Positions 1 to 5,012 of a DNA stretch of 8,194 nt are shown piece by piece; the stretch's first letter is position 1, and each line of letters begins with the position of its first letter. The notes beneath the pieces are model-generated. The model did no database searches, was not told the DNA's origin, and saw nothing but the letters and a program-made list of their open reading frames with translations. The position numbers and the translations under genes were made by a program. Source of the stretch: Candidatus Omnitrophota bacterium (GTDB lineage Bacteria; Omnitrophota; Koll11; Zapsychrales; Zapsychraceae); assembly GCA_023140095.1 (NCBI GenBank), contig JAGLMJ010000049.1:1-8194 (forward strand). Reading direction: 5' to 3'.

Positions 1-71
1 AGAAAAAAGTCGTAAAGAAGAAAGTTGCAAAGAAGAAACCAGCAAAGAAAAAAGCCGCTAAGAGAAAATAG
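1..71 (+). CDS. 3' end of a lysine-rich, histone H1-like protein (partial)
   Basis: Reading from base 3, the last 22 codons before a TAG stop at 69-71 encode a tail in which 13 residues are Lys and one is Arg, the rest being Ala, Val and Pro. The pattern is KKxVA / KKKPA / KKKAA repeats. Such tails are typical of bacterial histone H1-like proteins and of basic extensions on HU-type DNA-binding proteins, where they bind DNA nonspecifically. The globular part, if any, lies upstream of the window, so the family cannot be fixed. A strong hairpin terminator follows 15 bases after the stop. The frame choice rests on the other two frames being closed by stops and on the repetitive composition. A lysine tail on a ribosomal or RNA-binding protein is the main alternative. 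Confidence 0.7.
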   Translation, partial: KKVVKKKVAKKKPAKKKAAKRK

Positions 72-85
72 TTGCTTGATCAGAT

Positions 86-128
86 AAAAGAAAAGCCCTT
101 CGGAAATCTTTCGAAGGGTTTTTCTTTT
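86..128. terminator. Bidirectional intrinsic terminator between convergent genes
   Basis: Arms 86-102 and 112-128 form a 17-bp stem with a single G.U pair. Three more weak pairs inside leave a 3-base loop at 106-108. The outer part of the stem is A-rich on the left and T-rich on the right, so a U-rich tract follows the GC-rich core (CCCTTCG / CGAAGGG) on either strand. It sits between the convergent lysine-rich gene (plus) and the 80-residue protein gene (minus) and can end both transcripts. Confidence 0.9.
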
Positions 129-129
129 A

Positions 130-163
130 CAGGCGGTTTTGCGCCGCAACATGCGTCCGCCTG
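130..163. repeat. Short inverted repeat CAGGCGG / CCGCCTG
   Basis: Perfect 7-base arms at 130-136 and 157-163 enclose 20 bases that contain a small nested palindrome (TTGCG C CGCAA). It lies just beyond the bidirectional terminator in the 3' region of the minus-strand small gene. No U-run follows on either strand, so it is more likely a 3'-end stabilising hairpin or a chance repeat than a terminator. Confidence 0.35.
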
Positions 164-207
164 ATCTTTAAAAATATCTATCTACGCGACTTTTTTCTTT
201 CTTTTCT

Positions 208-450
208 TTATGATGCTCTCCTCTTTACAGCCACAGCCACTCTTTTTGTTTTCCTTTTTCTCCGCTGAGCATATTCTCCGGGCCGGTTATACTTCAGCCA
301 GCCCTCCGAATACAACCGCAACCACTCATCCGTTGCCCGCTCAATACCTATGCTATATCCCGCTTTCTGGCTTTCGATCCAAAGATGTTTATTGATCTCT
401 TCGACAACTTTTTTATCCTTTAACAACTCTCGCAGATCGGAAATCTTCAT
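208..450 (-). CDS. Hypothetical 80-residue protein with basic C-terminal tail
   Basis: I do not recognise a named family. From the start at 450 the product is 80 residues: a helical charged N-terminus (MKISDLRELLKDKKVVEEIN), a compact aromatic-rich middle (HLWIESQKAGYSIG, then DEWLRLYSEGWLKYN) and a strongly basic tail of about 20 residues (RRKRKTKR...KRRAS). There is no signal peptide or membrane segment, so it is probably cytoplasmic. The tail suggests nucleic-acid binding, but that is inference. The reading frame is open 10 codons further upstream to 480. I chose 450 because GGAGGAGG lies 4 to 7 bases before it, while the upstream ATG has no comparable site. It appears monocistronic, with its own promoter-like sequence at 499-526, and converges on the lysine-rich gene. 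Confidence 0.75.
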   Translation of the reverse strand: MKISDLRELLKDKKVVEEINKHLWIESQKAGYSIGIERATDEWLRLYSEGWLKYNRPGEYAQRRKRKTKRVAVAVKRRAS

Positions 451-454
451 GTGG

Positions 455-462
455 CCTCCTCC
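455..462 (-). promoter_or_regulatory. Strong ribosome binding site that sets the small-protein start
   Basis: On the minus strand the sequence reads GGAGGAGG, two overlapping GGAGG cores ending 4 and 7 bases before the ATG at 450-448. It lies inside the longer open frame that starts at 480 and so argues for the downstream start. Confidence 0.8.
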
Positions 463-498
463 AAAATATTCGTTTGGCACCTTAACTCTTTATACCGA

Positions 499-526
499 AT
501 TATAATTCAATTCCCGGGAAATCAAA
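499..526 (-). promoter_or_regulatory. Putative sigma70-type promoter of the 80-residue protein gene
   Basis: On the minus strand a perfect TATAAT (499-504) is preceded by TTGATT (520-525, spacer 15) or by TTTGAT one base further out (521-526, spacer 16). The -10 is embedded in a perfect 12-base palindrome, GAATTATAATTC, at 497-508. Predicted transcription start is near 492, giving a leader of about 40 bases. The short spacer is the weak point. Confidence 0.5.
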
Positions 527-538
527 ATAAAATCTTCT

Positions 539-575
539 AAAAAAAGCATACCTTACTTTAACGCCAAAATCAAGG
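539..575 (-). terminator. Possible intrinsic terminator of the terB-tatA-SLC12 operon
   Basis: Reading the minus strand after the transporter stop, CCTTGATTT (575-567) can pair with the AAAGTAAGG segment (559-551), a 9-bp stem with one mismatch and one G.U. Five bases later comes a run of seven T (545-539). The stem is AT-rich and imperfect, so termination may be weak. The segment 545-573 also resembles a -35/-10 pair, so its role is ambiguous. Confidence 0.4.
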
Positions 576-587
576 GAACGGCCTTAT

Positions 588-2714
588 TTACGCCAGGGCG
601 CTCTCGTATTTTGAATCCCTCAAAAAAAGGATCGATGTCTTAATCGCGCCCGCAACCTCATAGACCATGGCAATATCCGGCTCCTCTCCCATTCCGAAAA
701 TATTAATATCCGCGGGCGGAGCTTCTTTTAAGGCATCTTTAAAAGTGCCGGCCATAACATTGATCCCGCCATCCGGTGACATGCGCATGAGATTTCTTAA
801 TTTCAATAAATAAGCGCGCGCCTCTTCCTGTTCCCTCTCCTGCTCGACAACCTGAATAAGCCGGACAACTCCCTGCCAATTTTTCTCAAGCTGAAGCGCG
901 ATCAAAATGGCCAAGTTGATGTTAGGGCTTTGGCGCCGTATCCAAAGATTGATGACCCTCTCCTGGCTTACGCCGGCTTTTTCGTTATATTTCAGGACAA
1001 TGATCCCTAATCCTTCGCTGGAAGCCTCCTTAATAATGCCCCGGTCCTCAAAGGAACCCTGCCCGCCTTCTTCCCCGCCCAAGATGTGAAAAAGAATGTT
1101 CGGCGGGAAAAACATATTGTTAACCGTCTGCATGATCGTAATCGTCCCGGATAAAGTTTCTGAAGCCTCAACAACGCCTGCTTCCACAAAGATATTCTTT
1201 TCCTTAAGGGGAAGAACGCTCGACGCCAATTGTTCCTGAAAATCCTTTTTGGAATCCTCTTGAGGTTCCGCCAGGACCTTAAATGCCCTGACGCGACCTG
1301 AAGGAAAGACAATCGATTGGATAAGCGGAAGCGCGCAAGAGAATGTATCTAGATCTTTTACCGATACCAAAAGATTCGGTTTCCAGATCTTAGGGTAATA
1401 CGGAAGACGGCTGGCCGCCTTAGCAAAACGTTCCGCTAAATAAACCAGTAAACCGCTGCGCACATCCGGGGCATAGATCGACGATGTCTTCTTCAGCAAA
1501 AAAAAATACATCCCGGCAATGACCAGGATAGCGATTATGCTGAATTTCGCATTGATCAGGAACATGACGCTGACACATCCAATGCTCCCGAACAGCGGGA
1601 CAAGCCGGGGCACGCGAAACGTGGGACGGAAACTGGCAATGCCGATGGATTCCTCTATAAGGACCGTTATATTGATCATCCCGTACGTGATCAAAAAGAA
1701 CATAGTCAATAGCCCGGCAATCTGGTCCAGCGACCCGAGGAGAATCGTGATCAAAGAAACAAGTGCCGTAAAGAGGATTGCCGCTGTCGGCTCGCCCCGC
1801 TTGCTGACACGGCTAAAGACCGAAGAGAACGGCAGGATCGAATGTTTGCCAAGAGCCATTAAAATGCGGGGGCTGCCGACCGTCATGGCTAAAGCGGAAG
1901 AAAGGGTTGCACCCATGATCCCGGCAATAACAAGCCACTGCCACTGGCCCAGATCAACAGCGATCCTGGTATTGATCCTTAATTCGGCTAGAGGAACGTG
2001 TTTAGCGAACCAGAATGTTAATGACGTGTATATGACAAAGCTTACCGCGATGGCCCAAAGGGTCCCTTTGGGGATGCTTATTTTGGGGTCCTTTAATTCA
2101 CCGGACATCGACGCTCCGGCAAGAATACCCGTGACCGCCGGGAAAAAGATCGCGAAAGCAACCCAAAAACTTTTTAATGAAAACTGGTCCCAGACGGCAA
2201 CCGCGGGCGCCCCTGATCCCTTCCCTAACATGATCGAGAAGATCGAAGCGCCGATAAACGCCATAACAATATACTGGATGCGGAAAGCGAGTTTCGTGCT
2301 CGTATAAGAAATGATCAGGATTAAGAACCAGACCGCAAGAGAGACCAGGAGGATATCATGCTGCGGAAAAATAAAGTACCAACATTCTGCAAAGCCCGTT
2401 ATATAAAAAGCAATGGCAATCGCCTGAGAAATATATAAAGGAATACCGATGGCACCCCCTGCCTCAAGCCCCAGCGATTTTGTAATGATCGAGTACGCCC
2501 CTCCGGCACCGATCCGGATATTCGTCACAACGCTCGACATCGAAAGGGCTGTGGCCAGCGTGATCAGGTTCGCAAGGATAATAACACCTAAAGCGCCGCC
2601 CAATCCGATACTACCGACGACAAATCCCAAGCGCAGGTACATAATGACGCCCAGAATACTTAAAAGACACGGAGTAAAAACCCCTTCAAATGTCGAGAAT
2701 CTTTTCGTGGTCAT
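588..2714 (-). CDS. SLC12-type cation-chloride cotransporter (APC superfamily)
   Basis: A 708-residue integral membrane protein predicted to co-transport chloride with Na+ and/or K+. About 12 hydrophobic segments fill residues 14-408, and a soluble domain fills 410-708. SLC12 hallmarks are visible: TM1 with GVIMYLR at 22-28, GGAYSIITKSLG at 71-82, AFYITGFAE at 102-110, TM6 FFPAVTGILAG (190-200) followed by SGELKDP and IPKGT (204-218), and the C-terminal entry WKPNLLV at 444-450. The C-terminus also keeps SLC12-like segments (INLWI near 588; PPADINIFGM near 666-675). By comparison with NKCC1 as I recall it, Tyr104, Pro192 and Thr195 match K+-site residues and Ser272-Ser273 match the Na+-site pair, suggesting NKCC-like coupling. 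TM1 has Ser19 where NKCC1 has Asn. The start lies 6 bases after tatA with no clear ribosome binding site, which suggests translational coupling. A general amino-acid permease is less likely given these motifs and the large C-terminal domain. Confidence 0.88.
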   Translation of the reverse strand: MTTKRFSTFEGVFTPCLLSILGVIMYLRLGFVVGSIGLGGALGVIILANLITLATALSMSSVVTNIRIGAGGAYSIITKSLGLEAGGAIGIPLYISQAIAIAFYITGFAECWYFIFPQHDILLVSLAVWFLILIISYTSTKLAFRIQYIVMAFIGASIFSIMLGKGSGAPAVAVWDQFSLKSFWVAFAIFFPAVTGILAGASMSGELKDPKISIPKGTLWAIAVSFVIYTSLTFWFAKHVPLAELRINTRIAVDLGQWQWLVIAGIMGATLSSALAMTVGSPRILMALGKHSILPFSSVFSRVSKRGEPTAAILFTALVSLITILLGSLDQIAGLLTMFFLITYGMINITVLIEESIGIASFRPTFRVPRLVPLFGSIGCVSVMFLINAKFSIIAILVIAGMYFFLLKKTSSIYAPDVRSGLLVYLAERFAKAASRLPYYPKIWKPNLLVSVKDLDTFSCALPLIQSIVFPSGRVRAFKVLAEPQEDSKKDFQEQLASSVLPLKEKNIFVEAGVVEASETLSGTITIMQTVNNMFFPPNILFHILGGEEGGQGSFEDRGIIKEASSEGLGIIVLKYNEKAGVSQERVINLWIRRQSPNINLAILIALQLEKNWQGVVRLIQVVEQEREQEEARAYLLKLRNLMRMSPDGGINVMAGTFKDALKEAPPADINIFGMGEEPDIAMVYEVAGAIKTSILFLRDSKYESALA

Positions 2715-2720
2715 AAGACA

Positions 2721-2912
2721 TCAAGACTTTTGCTCATTATCCTTTTCTTCAACGTCGCCTTTTACTTCCTCTTCGATATCTTTACCCGCTTTCCTGAATT
2801 CTCGAATAGCTTTTCCTAACGCGTTGCCGATCTCAGGTAATTTTTTTGCCCCGAATAAGACAATGATCACCAGCACAATAAGAATGACCTCAGGTATCCC
2901 GATATGCCCCAT
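2721..2912 (-). CDS. tatA: TatA/TatE-family twin-arginine translocase subunit
   Basis: This 63-residue protein has the standard TatA layout: a short N-terminus, one transmembrane helix (about residues 5-20, PEVILIVLVIIVLFG), the FG hinge (20-21), an amphipathic helix with the KKLPEIGNALGKAIREFRK pattern (23-41) and an acidic, disordered tail. TatA oligomers form the passage for folded proteins carrying twin-arginine signals, together with TatC. No tatC or tatB is in this window. Start choice is secure: AAAGGAGGG at 2929-2921 is 8 bases upstream and overlaps the stop of the TerB-like gene. The transporter begins 6 bases after its stop. TatB is the alternative, but the short length and short tail favour TatA. 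Confidence 0.93.
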   Translation of the reverse strand: MGHIGIPEVILIVLVIIVLFGAKKLPEIGNALGKAIREFRKAGKDIEEEVKGDVEEKDNEQKS

Positions 2913-2927
2913 AACTCGTTCCCTCCT

Positions 2928-3437
2928 TTATAATCCGGCCGTATCTAACCCGAATTCTTTTTTTATTCTTATCTTCGCGTCAATAAAATCCTTATGATCC
3001 ATTTTAAAAAGCCCGGAGATCTTGCGAATGGCTTCCTGTTCTTCATGGTCCAGATCTTGATCTATGCAGGCAACACGGAATAAGTTCTCGATAATACCGG
3101 TCTTCGCCTTAAAAGAAAGATTCCCCCCGATCTCGCTGGTAAAGGCATAAAGGTCAATACGGCTGATCGATGCCTCCTCAACCGATCTTAAAACAATGGG
3201 CATATCTTCCTCTGATATCTCCCCATACGAGCTTAAAATATCTTCAACTTTTTCCTTTTCCTCAGGTAAGAATTTCTCATCCGCCTGGGCAACGACCCAC
3301 AATAAGACCCCTAAAGCGATGAGATTGTCGATCGTATCATCGGACCCGGACCCGGGCTCTCCCCCGAAGGCCTCAGGACTCTCAGGATAAACCATCGAAA
3401 CGATATTTTGCCGGAAGTTTTTAAAGAAATCGGACAT
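2928..3437 (-). CDS. TerB-like (tellurite-resistance TerB fold) protein
   Basis: A 169-residue, acidic, all-helical protein. After a variable N-terminus with a Gly/Ser/Asp linker (residues 24-34), a TerB-like domain spans about 36-155. Two related half-motifs are visible: VAQADEKFLPEEKEKVEDIL at 49-68 and VACIDQDLDHEEQEAIRKI at 122-140. They have the same spacing of Asp/Glu residues after a small-residue turn, as in the metal-binding TerB/DjlA-type fold. No signal peptide is present. TerB-fold proteins are associated with membrane stress and metal-dependent complexes, but the function of stand-alone members is poorly known, and tellurite resistance should not be assumed. It is first in the operon with tatA and the cotransporter. 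The start at 3437 has AAGGG a few bases upstream, and a promoter lies at 3484-3512. Confidence 0.75.
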   Translation of the reverse strand: MSDFFKNFRQNIVSMVYPESPEAFGGEPGSGSDDTIDNLIALGVLLWVVAQADEKFLPEEKEKVEDILSSYGEISEEDMPIVLRSVEEASISRIDLYAFTSEIGGNLSFKAKTGIIENLFRVACIDQDLDHEEQEAIRKISGLFKMDHKDFIDAKIRIKKEFGLDTAGL

Positions 3438-3483
3438 TTTTCCCTTAAAATCAGTTATTTTGACACGATAATCAAGTTGATTT

Positions 3484-3512
3484 ATTCTATCTGTTATCTT
3501 ACTTTAAAACAA
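3484..3512 (-). promoter_or_regulatory. Sigma70-type promoter of the terB-tatA-cotransporter operon
   Basis: On the minus strand TTGTTT (3512-3507), a 17-base spacer and TAGAAT (3489-3484) match four and five of six consensus positions. Predicted transcription start is near 3477, leaving a leader of about 40 bases to the TerB-like ATG. The spacing is ideal and the location fits. Confidence 0.6.
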
Positions 3513-3550
3513 GGATAAATGCTATTTCCTTTGCTTGCGCATCGGTAAAA

Positions 3551-3588
3551 ATGGCGTGAAAATTTGCCATATCTCTAATGTTATGGCA
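3551..3588. repeat. Three operator-like half-sites ATGGC / TGCCAT / ATGGCA
   Basis: ATGGC (3551-3555) is inverted as GCCAT (3566-3570), and TGCCAT (3565-3570) is inverted again as ATGGCA (3583-3588). The central copy therefore forms a palindrome with either neighbour. The right-hand palindrome covers the -35 and the start of the -10 of the predicted plus-strand promoter, a typical repressor position. A chance arrangement cannot be ruled out with 5-6 base arms. Confidence 0.4.
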
Positions 3589-3592
3589 TACT
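3564..3592 (+). promoter_or_regulatory. Extended -10 promoter for the intergenic RNA
   Basis: TTGCCA (3564-3569), exactly 17 bases, then CATACT (3587-3592), preceded directly by the extended -10 triplet TGG (3584-3586). Five of six -35 bases and four of six -10 bases match consensus. Predicted start is near 3599. It is divergent from the terB promoter, with about 50 bases between the two -35 elements. Confidence 0.5.
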
Positions 3593-3598
3593 TAGCTT

Positions 3599-3682
3599 AA
3601 CAGGAGGATAGAATTGATAGCGGAAGCATCATAAGGCCTATCACCTTATAGGAATGGCGCCCCACAGTTGGGCGCCGTTTTT
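3599..3682 (+). ncRNA. Putative 84-nt small regulatory RNA
   Basis: Promoter and terminator signals bracket about 84 bases on the plus strand, in an intergenic region where every neighbouring gene is on the minus strand. The transcript would contain AGGAGG at 3602-3607. Six bases later comes a TTG-started ORF of six codons (3614-3634, Ile-Ala-Glu-Ala-Ser after the start). Two mutually exclusive hairpins follow: ATAAGG/CCTTAT (3631-3636 with 3644-3649) and CCTAT/ATAGG (3637-3641 with 3648-3652). A third option pairs GATAG and AGG of the Shine-Dalgarno region with CTATC and CCT at 3638-3646, which would hide the ribosome site. The 3' end is a GC-rich terminator. I recognise no known RNA family. 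It runs convergent to the pgi 3' end. It could instead be a leader-peptide attenuator remnant or 3' structure of the pgi mRNA. Confidence 0.45.
3653..3682 (+). terminator. Intrinsic terminator, plus strand
   Basis: GGCGCCC (3656-3662) pairs with GGGCGCC (3670-3676), extended by AAT/GTT to 10 pairs, with a 7-base loop and then TTTTT at 3678-3682. The U-run is on the plus strand only. The minus strand after the hairpin is not T-rich, so this serves a plus-strand transcript better than pgi, whose stop lies 16 bases away on the other strand. Confidence 0.75.
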
Positions 3683-3698
3683 ATGTACAGTCCCCAAA

Positions 3699-5003
3699 CT
3701 ACTTCCTCCCCAGCAGATCGAATATATTTGTCTTATAAGCCTCAACTCCGGGCTGGTCAAAAGGATTGACCCCAAGAAGATAACCCTTAATGGCCACTGC
3801 CTTCTCAAAGAAGTAATACAATTGCCCCAGCGAATGGGCGTCAAAGCGCGGGATCGTAATGGTCATATTGGGCACGCCGCCGTCGTAATGGGCCTTAGCC
3901 GTCGCCTTGTGCGCCTGCCGGTTGACATGATCGAGGTCCTGCCCGGCAACACAATTGAAATTATCCAGGTTCTCATTATCGCTCGGGATGACGACCCCGT
4001 GACCGGTCCGGTCAACCAGGAGGAAGGTTTCAAAGATATTTCGGGTCCCTTCCTGTATAAGCTGCCCCATGGAATGCAGGTCCGTCGTGAAACTCAGCGA
4101 CGTCGGGAAAATACCTTTTCCGTCTTTGCCTTCGCTTTCCCCGAAAAGCTGCTTCCACCATTCTTCGACGTAAGACAGCCTTTGATAGAATGTCGAGAGC
4201 ACCTCGATCGTCTTATTTTGTTTATAGAGAAGGGACCGCACCGCCGCGTATTGATACGCAATATTCTTCTTAAGGTCCATCTTCGAGCAGTAGATCTGGG
4301 CCTCGCGCGCGCCCTCAATAAGCTCCTTGATATCAAGGCCGGCAATGGCCAAAGGCACCAGCCCCGCCGGCGTCATGATCGAAAACCTCCCGCCGACGTC
4401 ATTGTTGATCGCAAAGCTCCGGTATCCCTCCCGATCAGCGATCGTTCTCAGGGCGCCTTTTTCAGCGTCGGTGATACAAATGATCCTCTTCTTAAGTTCT
4501 TCAGAAGTGTATTTTCCCTCCATAAACTTCTTAACAATGCGGAACGCCAAAGCAGGTTCGGTCGTCGTCCCTGATTTCGATATCACCACCACCGTGACAT
4601 TCTTGTCTTCCAGCCGCTTCAACAGATGGTATAAATATCCGGAACTTAAATTGTGTCCGGCAAAATGGACAGGGAGTTTTTGTTCGGCGACAAGGAACTG
4701 CAGCGAGGCATGGATCCCGACGTACGACCCTCCGATCCCAATGCTCAAGAGACAATCTGAATTCGCCCGTATCTCCGCCCCTAACTCCACCAGTTCGTCT
4801 AAGAAAGAATCCTTGATGCGATGCGGCAGATCGAGCCATCCGGTGAACTCGGCCCCTTTTCCGGTCCTGTTCTCCAGGTTGTCATGGGCCTTTTGGATCT
4901 CAGGAAGAAGATCCGTATAATCTTTCTCTTCAATATATCCTTTTAAATATTGACGATCGAGTTTGATTTCCATGTCCTTTGCTTCCTTTCTTATAATAAG
5001 CAT
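3699..5003 (-). CDS. pgi: Glucose-6-phosphate isomerase (short bacterial form)
   Basis: Interconverts glucose 6-phosphate and fructose 6-phosphate in the cytoplasm for glycolysis, gluconeogenesis and sugar-nucleotide supply. The 434 residues match the short form typified by Bacillus enzymes. Visible are the first SIS domain with IGIGGSYVGI (88-97), the phosphate-binding SKSGTTTEP (142-150), family signature 1 as DVGGRFSIMTPAG (202-214) and signature 2 as GYLLGVNPFDQPGVEAYK (407-424). The likely catalytic base Glu318 lies in QEGTRN and the likely catalytic Lys is 424. The start is uncertain. ATG at 5003 has AAGGA suitably spaced, overlapping the mnmA stop; ATG at 4973 (MEIKLDRQYL) also has a purine-rich AGGA upstream and fits the usual family N-terminus, so the first 10 residues may not be made. 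It is last in the bioDA-mnmA-pgi operon, 9 bases after mnmA. Confidence 0.95.
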   Translation of the reverse strand: MLIIRKEAKDMEIKLDRQYLKGYIEEKDYTDLLPEIQKAHDNLENRTGKGAEFTGWLDLPHRIKDSFLDELVELGAEIRANSDCLLSIGIGGSYVGIHASLQFLVAEQKLPVHFAGHNLSSGYLYHLLKRLEDKNVTVVVISKSGTTTEPALAFRIVKKFMEGKYTSEELKKRIICITDAEKGALRTIADREGYRSFAINNDVGGRFSIMTPAGLVPLAIAGLDIKELIEGAREAQIYCSKMDLKKNIAYQYAAVRSLLYKQNKTIEVLSTFYQRLSYVEEWWKQLFGESEGKDGKGIFPTSLSFTTDLHSMGQLIQEGTRNIFETFLLVDRTGHGVVIPSDNENLDNFNCVAGQDLDHVNRQAHKATAKAHYDGGVPNMTITIPRFDAHSLGQLYYFFEKAVAIKGYLLGVNPFDQPGVEAYKTNIFDLLGRK

Positions 5004-5012
5004 GCCTTTTCC

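Noticed and set aside
545..573. Promoter-like TTGATT, 17-base spacer, TATGCT on the minus strand upstream of the small-protein gene
   Set aside because: It overlaps the hairpin and T-run that look like the transporter operon's terminator, and a perfect TATAAT lies closer to the gene. It remains possible as a second promoter but I do not annotate it.
1519..2307. 262-codon plus-strand open frame opposite the cotransporter
   Set aside because: It is a shadow of the transporter's membrane-helix codons. The product has no coherent domain and no ribosome binding site that I can see.
2449..2997. 182-codon plus-strand frame spanning the transporter start, tatA and the terB end
   Set aside because: It crosses three genes on the opposite strand, including a textbook TatA. 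Its composition is that of an antisense frame.
3638..3649. Resemblance of CTATCACCTTAT to the 16S rRNA 3' end (anti-Shine-Dalgarno)
   Set aside because: The match is short and imperfect, with no other 16S sequence nearby. It is better explained as pairing with the internal AGGAGG region of the predicted RNA.
3438..3698. Known riboswitch or housekeeping RNA (preQ1, c-di-GMP, fluoride, 4.5S, 6S)
   Set aside because: I looked for the characteristic conserved cores of these families in both strands and found none, so the region is listed only as an unassigned RNA candidate.
3654..4574. 306-codon open frame on the plus strand, opposite pgi
   Set aside because: It lies antisense to a clearly identified pgi with both family signatures. 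Its translation has low-complexity Arg/Pro/Leu-rich composition and no recognisable domain, and it begins inside the plus-strand terminator hairpin.
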